From Globisporangium splendens (lineage: Eukaryota; Oomycota; Peronosporomycetes; Pythiales; Pythiaceae), in contig VFIW01000067.1 in the NCBI GenBank assembly GCA_006386115.1, positions 62,001 through 126,000 on the forward strand: 64,000 bases of DNA. The letters are read 5' to 3'. Below are positions 1 to 10,331 of this stretch, in pieces. The position numbers and the translations under genes were made by a program. A model generated the notes under the pieces. That model did no database searches. It was not told where the DNA came from and saw nothing but the letters and a program-made list of their open reading frames with translations. Each line of letters opens with the position of its first letter. The first letter of the stretch is position 1.

Positions 1-2
1 TC

Positions 3-3000
3 GACGAGATCGCAGGGTACCTCCATGACGGATGCCCCATCGATCTGCTGGAGCCAGGAGATGGCGACACCATCCTGATGATCGCTTGCCATCTTGGCCA
101 CGTCCAATTGGTCGAGTTGTGCCTCTCGTGGCGCGCGAAAAACGATCCACACCCAGAATTTGGCGAGACAGCATTGCAAGTCGCTGTGAATGCGTCAAAC
201 GCGAAGTGCGTCGAGCTTTTGCTCTCGACGGCCGCGAAGAGCGACATGGACGCGGAGATCGTGAACCACATCGACTCGAAGAGCGACGCACCGCTCCATG
301 TTGCGGCACGGCATGGCGATCTGGCGTGCCTCCAGCTGCTACTCCACCACGGCGCGAATATCTGTGTCGTCGAGGAGTTTGGGCGAACGCCGCTGCATTG
401 CGCAGTCGCTCAGGGTCACTTGGATTGCGTCGCGTACTTGCTCGATGTCGGCGGTGACTCGGTGCTGAACACTGGAGATCATGATGGCGACACTGCGCTG
501 CATTACGCAGCACTCGCAGGCAACGAGGCGATCGTGAAGCTGCTCCTCGAGAGTGCAGCCAACGTTTTCTCAGTGAATATCCAGAACGAGACGCCGTACG
601 ACATCGCGTTGCGCGAGAAGCAGCAACCATGCGCATTCCTCATCTCGCAGTACTACTTGACCAACACGAAAGAGCCGCCGACATCGTCGCCTGCAACGCG
701 GAACAAGACGGCATCGGCACTCCTCTTGCAACAAAGGAAACAGCAGCGAGAGTACGACGACGTCGAGGATGAGCATGAAGACGAGCATTACGACGGATCC
801 GACTCGGACACGAGCACAGCGTACGCGTCGCATAGCCCCCAGCACAGTCTGTACAACGAACGTGCCAGGACAATCGTGGCTGCAAAGTATGGCGTAGATT
901 TCGAGGACGACGATAGATACTTTGGATCGTCTTCCGAGTCGCAGCATGTGGTTGCGAGCCCACGAATGCTGTCGCCAAGCGATCAAGTCCGTGAGGCGTT
1001 GCTTCGGCAAGATGCGCAGCGCCACTGGCGCGAGATCGCTCAAGCACCACGGTATGAACGCTCCTACCACCATCGCTACTACTCTGCACGCAAGCACGAG
1101 CGCACCCACGCTCCGCTCGCTTCAGGGTCGAGGTATCCCAGAGCAGCGTTCACAGAACGACTCGAGAGAGACAATTACTACAGCTACGCACGGTCGCCGC
1201 AGCATCAGGGAGGTGCTCATCACGACGGTCTCCGATACCATGAAGCGACAAGGTATCCTTCATTTTACCATGAGCCTGACGAACAGCTACGATATCAGCA
1301 GTCCTACTACGGCGACCGCCAACAGCCTGGACGAAATCGCAGTCACAGTGATCAGCTGCGTTATGGATCAACTGCTGCTAATGAAGACGAGTGGACGAGG
1401 CATGAAGCGCATTCGTGGTCTCCCCAGTACCACCACGCGCGACGCTCAAACAGCATGGACACCTCCGTTTTGCCTTCTCGAGGGTATCATTCGACCCCGC
1501 TACCTGTCCGATCCGGTTGGACAAGCGATGCGACGGAGGCTACGTACGAACTTGTGGCCACACTGTCCAAACAAGAAAGTCAACAATCATATAGATTGCC
1601 ATCGGAGGCAGCGACGACAGCATCAATGTGGGACACGTTCTACACGCAAGAAGGGTACGCGTACTATGTGCACCGCGCCACAGGTGTCTCGCAATGGGAG
1701 CCACCGTCTGCCGTAGAAGCAGCTCCTCCTCTGGCATCATCGTCAATGCAAGTGAGTCAAGTCGTAGTCCAGGAAACCAAGCTCCAAGACACAATGCCTC
1801 CAGACTCGATCATTCGAATGCGGCTCGCAGAAGCACGCAGGCAGAAAAGCATGCCGCATTTAACTCCTTCACCTTCGACACCAACACCACCTACTCCTTC
1901 GTTAGAAGCAGCAGCAGCTTCCATGATTTCGATGCAAGATCTGCAGCAGGGTGCATCAAGCGTAGATCTGATACCAAGAGGAGAAGACGCAAAGGCGGAT
2001 ACGACACCTCCATGTGATACAGGATTGCACGACGGAAACGACTTGAACGCAACATTATCTGCACCTTCACTACCAGTACCTGTTGCTGCAGAATTACCTT
2101 CCTCTCGAGCAGCAGCAGCAAGTGCGCCAGCAGCATCCAAATTTGAAGCGAGAACGGGATTCAAACTCTCGGTGGACGTATCGTCTCCGACGCGAGTCGA
2201 TGGTGAGCGTCGATAGCTTTGTTTACACTCATGAACGCTGTCATCCACACAGACTCTCTCTCTCTCTCTGTCTTTGTCCTTTGCGTAGAAATTCGCCCTG
2301 TGTTTGTTCCGTCGCCTCGTGGAAAGAGCCCCCGACAGCACAAGGAAAGCGAGTACATCGAGTCCTCGCCAACGAAGCAACTAGAGGCCATTTTTCAAAA
2401 GGTTCGTGCCAAAACGACCCAAAAAGGAGAGCTTCGAATGTGTAGCTCATTGAAATTAAACATTGCCGTTCGTGTTTCTAGTCTCGTCCTTCATCTCCTC
2501 GTGGAAAGTCCAAGAACATTCAGCTCATCGATCTGAAACGCGCCAATAACCTAGCGATCGCGCTCGTGAATTTCAAGATCAACTCCAATTACGAGCAGAT
2601 CGTCCACGACATTGTGTGTCTGAACGAGAAAGTAGTGCACGCTGAACTGCTGGCGTGTCTGCAGCGCTTTTTCCCGACCGAGGACGAGCGGCGAATGCTG
2701 CAATCGTATGACGGTCCGATTGTGAAGCTTGGGAAGGCCGAGCAGTTTCTCTGCGAGATGATGCGCGTGCCCGACATGCACGAGCGCATCGACATGTTTC
2801 TCTACAAGCTCGAGTTCCCGAGAAACCAGCGCGGACTGTTGTCCAAGATCCAAATTGTCAAGCGCGCATGCCGTGACTTGCTCGAGAACTGTTCGTTCCT
2901 CCAAGCGCTTGAAAAGGTAACAAAAACTGCGTTTGCGTCGACCGACTGCGAGATTTATGCTGACATATTGACTGTTTCGTGTATGCTTGTGCAGTTTTAC

Positions 3001-3432
3001 GGGAGCTACACACTCAAGTCCTTTCAAGTGTTCCTCGACCACAAGGCAGTCTTCAAGAGCGATTATTTGTCGAAAGTTGACGAGAAGCTCCGCTCATTTC
3101 ATGTGGATCTACTGAAAGCTGTGCCGATCGAATCGCTGGACTTGCAGATCCAGTGGAACCGCATGCTCTCGGGTATGCGACCGATCCACGCGTTTGTCGA
3201 GAAACACCAAGACGTCCAAGCTCACGTGCTAAACGAGCGTGACCTCGTCGCTCATGGCGTGCTGCAGCTGTTTATCGTGGAAACGCGTGGAGCCATGGCC
3301 GAGATCGAGAAGGAGTACGAGAGCATGGGTGCGTTGGGAGACAAGCTTCTGAGCGCCTTTGGCGAGAGCAAAGCGAGCAACTGTCCGCTTTCGACGATTT
3401 GCAAACTGTCGTGGACATCCTCTAGCGCCTAA
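3..3432 (+). CDS. Ankyrin-WW-formin (FH2) protein, 5' end outside window
   Basis: Probable cytoplasmic actin regulator. Exons 3-2202, 2289-2401, 2482-2916 and 2995-3432 join in phase (about 1,061 residues visible); the reading frame is open to the left edge, so the start lies outside. Residues 1-200 are ankyrin repeats. A Ser/Gln/Tyr-rich, probably disordered stretch follows. A WW module (WDTFYTQEGYAYYVHRATG ending QWEPP) lies near residue 541, then a short proline-rich FH1-like run. The last three exons match the formin FH2 domain: IDLKRANNLAIALVNFK, then LPTEDE-like and LLSAFGES segments. Actin nucleation is known for FH2; activity here is inferred. Odd: the FH2 core lacks the usual GN.mN post motif, and the last intron (78 nt) has no stop, so it could be retained. 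The final 14 codons read better in another frame (LSAFDDLQTVVDIL then stop), hinting at a one-base shift. Confidence 0.75.
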
Positions 3433-3536
3433 CGCTCTTGTCTCGGGCTACGATTATTTAGAATGAAGCAGCGTGTATAAATTAAGTTGAAAGATGGCTG
3501 GTTCTTGCTGTGATACCCACACATTGGTTCTCTACA

Positions 3537-4082
3537 CTAGTAGTAATTGTTGCCTCCCGCTCCAGTCATCGAGTACGCCGACATGGTGCGCATTTCACCT
3601 GCCGAGTCGCGGTTCTGGGGATCGTCTGGGTACTCGCGGATGTTCGCGGCATAGCGCTCGTTCTTCTTGGCTTCTTCCTCCCATTGCACGTGGTCGTACG
3701 TGGGTTCGCGCATCTGGATGCGCCGCAGGATCGCCTGGTTCTCGGACGTGATCTTCTGCAACTCGCGCTTGCGGAGCCCCTTGTTCAGGCTGTGGCTGTA
3801 CGTGATCGACTGGTTCTTGTTGTCAAGCGTCTCGTTCTGCATGATGTGCGACATCTTTTCGAGCAAAATGCGGTTCTCACGCTCGATCTCGGCGTATCGC
3901 TCTTCCTTCATCTGCTCCTTCTTGAGGTTCTTCTTCAAATGGGTGGGGTGATGCGGCTCACTGTTATCGATCGAGCTCTTGATCGTATTGAGCTTGGAGC
4001 GGTGGATCTCCTGGCATTTCTGGTAGTACTTGGAGTCCGTGTGCTTGTTCAGCGTCGGGATCGCTTTCCACCCGCGGTCCAT
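3537..4082 (-). CDS. CFAP97D1/KIAA1430-like cilium- and flagellum-associated protein
   Basis: About 181 residues, close to animal CFAP97D1. The diagnostic block is NPxxPxHLKKNLKKEQ-like followed by EERYAEIERENRILLEKM, a helical region typical of the CFAP97 (hemingway/KIAA1430) family, which in animals is needed for sperm flagellum maintenance. The N-terminal MDRGWKAIPTLNKHTDSKYY also fits the family. The frame stays open upstream to 4523, but that part looks unlike the family, so I start at the ATG in front of the conserved block. A 5' exon cannot be excluded. The gene lies head-to-head with the CCDC103-like gene at 4535, 452 bp away, so the two may share a promoter. Family assignment is from motif recognition; role in zoospore flagella is inferred. 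Confidence 0.75.
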   Translation of the reverse strand: MDRGWKAIPTLNKHTDSKYYQKCQEIHRSKLNTIKSSIDNSEPHHPTHLKKNLKKEQMKEERYAEIERENRILLEKMSHIMQNETLDNKNQSITYSHSLNKGLRKRELQKITSENQAILRRIQMREPTYDHVQWEEEAKKNERYAANIREYPDDPQNRDSAGEMRTMSAYSMTGAGGNNYY

Positions 4083-4534
4083 GGCTTCTTGCTGATAGAG
4101 ACTTTGCTGTGGCGCAGTCGCTCGTCGATCCGACAGCGACGAAGTGACAACGGGAGATCCTCTCTCGAAAGAAGACTGACTCAGACCAACAACAAATTGG
4201 TTGTGACCTAGATCGGATCGCAGCGCTTTCACTATCAATAGCAGCCCACCATCACTGAGCGCAGCAGTACAGCAGCAGTGCGGGGACTTGAGATTATGCC
4301 AACTCATCAGAACCATTCGCTTCCCAGACGTATTCTTAGGAGGAATAAGATCCTGAGGCAATGATGCTCCCACTCCCAACGTGTAGCCATGTTGCCTTAG
4401 ACTGTGTGGCCCACGATAAACTACCTTGCATCCTGAAACGTCGTTTCCAGTTTTTGGGATGCTGACAGTGTCCATGTGCCTTTTCGTGATTGCATGGGAC
4501 CAATGCCTGCCAACATCACACAAAGCGAAGAAAC
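4083..4534. promoter_or_regulatory. Shared intergenic region of two divergent ciliary genes
   Basis: This 452-bp gap separates the start codons of two cilium-related genes transcribed outward. I see no RFX-like X-box or other recognisable operator. Part of it is an open frame extending the minus-strand gene, so some of the gap could be a 5' exon. Bidirectional promoter function is inferred only from the arrangement. Confidence 0.35.
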
Positions 4535-5460
4535 ATGGCGACGAAGACCAGGTCCAACGAGCTCACGTCCATCGAGCACGGCTGCTTCGACACGGCGGCG
4601 CTGCAGCAGGAGCTGGCGCAGGCGCTCGAGGACGACCGCGTGTACAAGCTCACGGACAGCATGAAGAAGCGCGCGATCCACACGGCAGCCAACTACGACG
4701 AGTTCAAGGTGCGAATGAGCTGGGGTCGTTTCCTTTGCCTGATGTCCATCGCACGGTAGTAAATTCTTCTTCTCTTGTGTGCGCCATTGCTCTTGACGAT
4801 GGTGCTGCGTAGAACCTTGTCGCGTGTGCCGATCTCAAGCCGATTTCGCAGCGCGAGCTCCGCGATTTCTCGCGCAATGAGCGCCAGACGAGCCTGTCGT
4901 ACAAGGTGGAGGCGCGCAAGGAGTTTAGGCGGGATCTGCAGCTCAAGGCGTCACCCACGGCATTGAATCAGCCGCCGGCGAACACGGTGGAGTTCTGCCG
5001 CAACTGGAGACGGTATCTCAAGTCCAACGACGAGAAGCTGCGGTGCGTGTGTCTGTTCTTTGCCGAAGCCTGCCATGGATCATGCTGCTGATCCATTTGC
5101 TGTGTGCTGTTCAGGTACTTGACGCTAACGACACCCACGCGGCTTGGTGAGATCTTCAAGTCAGATATGGATGCTGACCTGATGGCTGAGATCATTCACA
5201 TCCTGGTCGTAACGTGGAAGCACGGTGATAACGTGGGAGACGAAGCAAAAGGAGCTTCAACTGAGCAAGGCGCCTTTGCGCTCGACATCATGAAGGCACT
5301 TTCTCAAACCCGTCGATTCGCGCTCCTTCTCGACTTCTTGGACAATAACCAGCTCGAGAAAATCCAAACTCAGTTCGCTATGCTTGGTCGACAACATGAG
5401 AGTGAAACCAGCAAAGACGCGTCGCGATTCGCGGCGCTGAAAGCCAAGTTCAAAATCTAG
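4535..5460 (+). CDS. CCDC103: CCDC103/DNAAF19-like dynein attachment factor
   Basis: Three exons (4535-4708, 4813-5042, 5115-5460) join in phase to give 249 residues, similar in length to human CCDC103 (242). The N-terminus carries the dynein-attachment-factor domain: a helix with ALEDDRVYKLTDSMKKRAI, then NYDEFKNLVACADLKPI. The C-terminal half (YLTLTTPTRLGEIFKSDMDAD to the end) matches the RPAP3-C fold found in CCDC103 and RPAP3. In animals and algae the protein anchors outer dynein arms on axonemal microtubules; the same role in the zoospore flagellum is inferred. Introns are 104 and 72 nt, starting GTGCGA and GTGCGT. Divergent neighbour is the CFAP97D1-like gene. Confidence 0.85.
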
Positions 5461-5592
5461 TTCATAGTATTTTCTGCTTCTAGTACATACGCTTACCCCG
5501 TTTTCCCTGCTGCCTTGCCTTGCTTCTCGAGAAAAGAAAAGAAAAAACACACACTCAGTTACTTTACATCTAGCGAAATCGCCATGCTCCTC

Positions 5593-7087
5593 TTATGCCG
5601 CTGCTGGCGGCGACCCCCAGACGAAATACTCAAAGGACGACTTGGCGCAAAACAGACCCAGCGTGAGCAGGAAGCAGCCCATGCAGCGCATGATTAAGCC
5701 AATCGTCTGGTCTTTCAGACGCTACACAACGCCATAACACAGTGCAAATACGACAGTTAGATATCGTGATGCACATGCACACAAATATATGCTTCACAAG
5801 AGCTCTTAACTTCCATACCTGCTTGTACTTTTCCAGCAATGTCAGCAGCAGGTAGAACCACGACGACACGCCACAGCAGACGCCGATGCCGAACACAAAG
5901 GCCAGGAATAAGTTGAACTCGAGCATGCCTGTTCCATACACTGCGAAATATCATAGAGATACACAAAAGGTTAATGCACCATCATGAGAATAAGCCACGC
6001 AAACACAAGCCATCATAGATAGTTTCATCAACGAACCTGATGCAATTGCACCCGTGTACGTTGCCAGCAGTGCCGGGTTGATCCCCGACATCGTCACGCC
6101 GAGCAGCACGTTCTTGTACATTTCGTTGCGCGCTTTTCCCATCCGCCCTTTCCGCTGTGACGAATCGAGTTCAGGCTCCATGGATGGTTTCATATCGGAC
6201 TTGAGAAAGACAATCCCAACGACCGTAAACATGACGGCACCGAGCACTCTGCACAACCAGCGCAGTAAGATCGTCAGCATTCTGGTACGGACATCTCCAA
6301 GCGTTGACACAAATAATACGTACTTGGAAACGGGAAGAAGGAACTTGGCACCCGCCAAGAAGCTTCCAAACCCCCAAAACGCAATGCCAGCATACGTCTG
6401 GTGCATTCACAACAAAGACAATGCGATACACAGCACGTCAGTGCAACTCAAAACAGCTCAGAATCGTCACAGTATTCGTACCGCTTCCGAAAGCGCGCCG
6501 CCAAACGCGATCGTCAAAGCGGCTTGGTATTTTCCTTGAATACCGAGCTTCAACACCATCGCGGACGTCGGTCCTGCAATCGGCACCGATCCCAAGAACC
6601 CAAAGCAGTACCCTGCTACCAACGGCAGGATCAAGCGCACAACCCACGGCATCTTCGACGTCTTTTTGTTGCTTTCACCATCATCCGCATCGACTGCAAC
6701 ATCCGCGTCACCAGGTTTCTCATCCCCATCGTCTGCACCTTCTGCTGCGTCGTCGTGCGCGCCATCGTGCTCGCGCACCATTCCCTTCTTCTTCTTCTCG
6801 TTCGCAGCACCTTCATCCGCACGCACAGGCGGCGCCGTGAGCGCCACTGGCGGCGCATCTGCCTCTTGCGTCGGGGTCACTGCTGCCATCCGCGGCTGCT
6901 GCACTTTGGGCGTCGGCGGCATCGCGCCACCATTGAGCGCTGGCGCCTCTGCGTGGTCGCCCGACATCGCCAGGAAGAAGAGGAAGAGCAGCACGAGCGC
7001 CACGGCGGCGCCCACGACCGCCTGCTTCCGCAAGCGCTTGTACGGGTCCGCCACGAAGCGCAGCGTCTGCTTGTACAGCGGCAGCAT
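5593..7087 (-). CDS. LysE/RhtB-type multi-pass membrane transporter
   Basis: Five exons (7087-6482, 6397-6324, 6248-6037, 5940-5819, 5721-5593) join in phase to give 380 residues. One membrane segment near residues 25-42 is followed by a long acidic, Lys-rich hydrophilic stretch (about 43-145), then five or so hydrophobic helices. The block LPLVAGYCFGFLGSVPIAGPT with the following FGGALSEATYAGIAFWGFGS matches the first half of bacterial LysE-type translocators (amino-acid exporters; the conserved GP lies after helix 1). Later helices contain LLGVTMSGINPALL, another LysE-like Asn-Pro site. In bacteria the family exports lysine, threonine or homoserine; substrate and membrane are unknown here. 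The N-terminal extension is not part of the bacterial family. Confidence 0.65.
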
Positions 7088-7550
7088 ATTGATGGTCGGC
7101 GTCCACGTACCAGCTTCAGAGCGCTTCAGAGAATGAGCTGCTGGGATAAAAACAAACGTATTGCTCTATGTATGCTGACTGTTTGCGCTCGCATGGCAAC
7201 AGAAATAACGGCGTGTTGCACGCGAGGTTCTTACAGAGAGGGAGTATGACGAACATACCTGTGTTTACGGCTGACTATGTTGTTAAAGAGAGGCTAAACA
7301 TTCAGAGAGAAGCAACAAATGACCAGTCCGCAGTGCGTGTCGGTTTGCTTACTCTCGAGCAGCACATGTCGCGGGAAAGGTAACCGCCTCGCTCAAGTCC
7401 GCGATGATCAGATTATTGCGATTGGCTCGAAGCAGCAATCAATTCCATTGTTGCATTGTTGCATTGCATCGATACAGATGTTGACATTGAGATTGTGCAT
7501 TGCAAATGGTTGTATTGCATTGGTATTGAACATTGCATTGTTGCATTGTC
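7088..7550. other. Intergenic region with GCATTG-rich low-complexity tract
   Basis: Between the divergent LysE-like and SLS-repeat genes. The segment 7441-7550 is dominated by repeated TTGCATTG/GCATTG words, at least six times, ending just before a candidate upstream ATG at 7551. No gene is supported in 7088-7440. The tract may be promoter DNA or slippage-prone repeat; nothing decides between them. Confidence 0.5.
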
Positions 7551-7723
7551 ATGAGCTTCAACCGACGCGCACAGCAACAGATGCAGGCTCGCATTGTCCA
7601 AATAGCGCCGCCTCCATCATCACCTCCTGCATGGACTAAAACTGTGAAGCCGAAGGGTGCACACAAAGCTGAGCGGACAAGTCCGTCCCAAATCGAAGCT
7701 CGCAGACTAGGAGCTGGCGAGAA

Positions 7724-10020
7724 ATGGGAAACCGTGCAGTTCCGCAGCCATTCGCTCGGGGAAATGCCAATGAAAGTCAGAGTGGTGGAAATCTTGGTGA
7801 TTCGATTGGACAAGATCAAGAGTTAGACGATCGCGACGAAGATCAAAACGATACCGAAGAACCGCTGTCTAGCAAGCAGCAAAGGAGTAAGGTGCACCAA
7901 CTGGAAGGTGTCCAGCAAGGGTCATCTGCAGCGCCAGAGAATGTGATGAGCTTGTCAATTGCCAACCTTAACATCAACAACCACAATTCCAGTTTGACTT
8001 CTAGCTCTCTTGCACTCGAGCGCGAGCAACCGGAGAAGAGGAAGAAGCAAATCGACACTGCCAATGCAGTAGCTGCAATGAACAACAGGCTGAGTCAGTT
8101 GGGTCTTCTCAAGCTGCAAACTCCCCAACAAGGAACCGCAAAAGAGGAAGATGGCAGCACCAATATCGCACAGAATGCTGGACAGAAGGTCGGCGACGTC
8201 GTGTTAGCAGGTGGTGACGCCTATACTCACGATGAGTCAGAAGAATCGATGCCGAAAGTGGAGGCAGTATGCCGTAGATCGATCGAGAAAGATCAGAAAG
8301 GTCGAAGAACACGCGCTGATATCCCAGAAGAAATGCTTCAATCAATCGATATTTCAGTGATACGCCGAGTGACGGAGGTCTCTGACGAACCTGCTTCGAC
8401 GATTCAGGATAAGCTGGATGAAGGAGCGCGCAACATGGGCAGGAGTACCTTTGATATCCAGAAGCCAACTGTTACTGACAGCGTTACAAGGCTATGTGCA
8501 GTCGATCAATCCATGAGCACATTCACGCAGGGCTTTGCGGTGGAGAATGTGCAACTTGATCGAAGTGCCGAGCAATCAACTACGTCCAGCATCATTGGCG
8601 GTGTTGATCGGTCACTGAGTGCATTCAGCAGTGGCTGCGCTGATGGTGCCGCTTCGAAAACACCGACAGTGGCACAATCGATCAATGCCACATCATCTCT
8701 CAGTGCATATACTCAAGGGTATATGGGCGGAAATGAAACCAAAGAGTCGATTTCATGCAATGTCGCAGAGTCGCTGAGTTCATTCACGACAGGGTACCAA
8801 GCGCAAAATGATGGCAGAAGAAGCCATGACAGCAGAGAATCGAGAGCGGACGAGTCTTTAAGCGCGTTCACCTCAGGGTTTCAAGCTGTGAGCATGGCTG
8901 ATCAAAGAGATAAAGTCAAGCAAAGCAAAGACACCACATCTGCCTCAGTGAGCTCATTCACGTCGGGCTACTCAAGCGAGCACGACTCACAAGAGTCACC
9001 GGCAAACCAGAGCATATCGCTGAGTTCAGTCACCGCTTCTCTGAGCCAGTTCACCTCGGGTTACAACACCGACGACTCTTTCACAGCAAAAACATCCATC
9101 GAACCATCGACAAATGATTCTAGGAGGCAAAGCGCAACTGAAAGTGCAGTTGCTGCATCGCTCAGCATATCCACTACCGGGTACGAAGCTGATGGCAGTC
9201 CAATTGCTGAGCAAAATGCAACTCTTGCTGAAGAAACCCCAAAGACCAATATCCCAGCCGTGATGGAATCTCTCAGTGTGTTTACAGCAGGGTACGAAAT
9301 CGACGCTAACCAAGTCGAATCTCCTCAGCAAAGTGGCAGTGCTGTGGTCGATGGAAGCAAGACAGCCCAACAAACAAAGCTCGAATCTAGTAGCAATGTG
9401 CCCGAAGGAAGCAGCGCGGTTGGCGTGGCTCGATCCTTGAGTAGCTTTACTGCGGGGTATGAGGTCATGAATGCATTGCCAGTGTCTTCAGCATCGTCGC
9501 CATGTTCTGTCGTATCCTTGACCAGCTCGAGCACTCCGTCACGCGCCAGAGAGAGCTCAGCGGCAAAGTCGTCATCAGCAGACACATGTGAGTTTAGCTT
9601 TCAAGGGATGCAGTCAGTTGATGAAGATGGAGTTGTTAACTGTCGTGTGTGTCATCAGGCTTCCCGGAGGCTACGGTTCAAGCGACGATGAGGTACCTTT
9701 TGGGCAATCGTGCGGCTCATGAATTTTGGTGTTGACATGTGTTTATTCTGTACGACCACAGTGACTTGGACCAACAACTGGTGACAGTGGCAAAAGCATT
9801 CGAAGACTTCCTCCCGACAGAGGAAGCTGCAAGTGCGAAGCTTTATAGCCCTCGAGACACGGCTTGCACGTAAATCCTGTTCATCCGACGACGAGTTTTT
9901 TCTCGCTGACTTGGTCCTCATCTCTGTGTTATTCCGACAGCCCCAGAAGTCCAAGAAATCCAGCAACTCGTCACTCAGTTGCGCGCGGCGATCGAGAAAT
10001 TCTCCGGTTCCGACAACTAG
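7724..10020 (+). CDS. SLSxFTxGY-repeat protein, function unknown
   Basis: Not recognised as a known family. Exons 7724-9587, 9659-9692, 9762-9832 and 9941-10020 join in phase to 682 residues; the first donor is GTGAGT. The protein is Ser/Gln/acidic-rich and probably disordered, with ten copies of an approximately 11-residue motif, consensus S-L-S-x-F-T-x-G-Y-x-x, encoded near 8510, 8614, 8698, 8773, 8856, 8946, 9040, 9160, 9270 and 9437. Linkers between copies vary in length and sequence, while the motif is kept. The C-terminal 45 residues (from SDLDQQL to the end) look helical. An alternative start at ATG 7551 with an intron 7657-7739 is also in phase and would add about 35 residues. The repeated motif resembles a multivalent docking site; no partner can be named. 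Confidence 0.7.
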
Positions 10021-10331
10021 CCATCGAGGCATAGAGCACGTGCGTCGCCGTTCGCAATAGACCAGCAGCGCCAATGTGCCATTCATGTGTCTGCAGAATG
10101 TAGCCATCTCCCAAATGGCTACCAACGTACCCAATAGCCTGCTGCCTATTCCTGACCAGCACTCTCACCTTTCTAAATCGATCTAGTTGTTCGACAATCG
10201 ACTACAGCAGGCTCTGCAGTCTTCGATATTATTATTTTGCCTTTTTACTGTAGCACCTCAAATACAAGCTCGGAAAGGGGGGAATCGGTCAAGCCATTTG
10301 TATCGGCAATACAATAGGAAGCAGCAATACA

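Noticed and set aside
4083..4534. RFX X-box regulating the ciliary gene pair
   Set aside because: No clear X-box is visible, and RFX control of cilia genes is not established for oomycetes.
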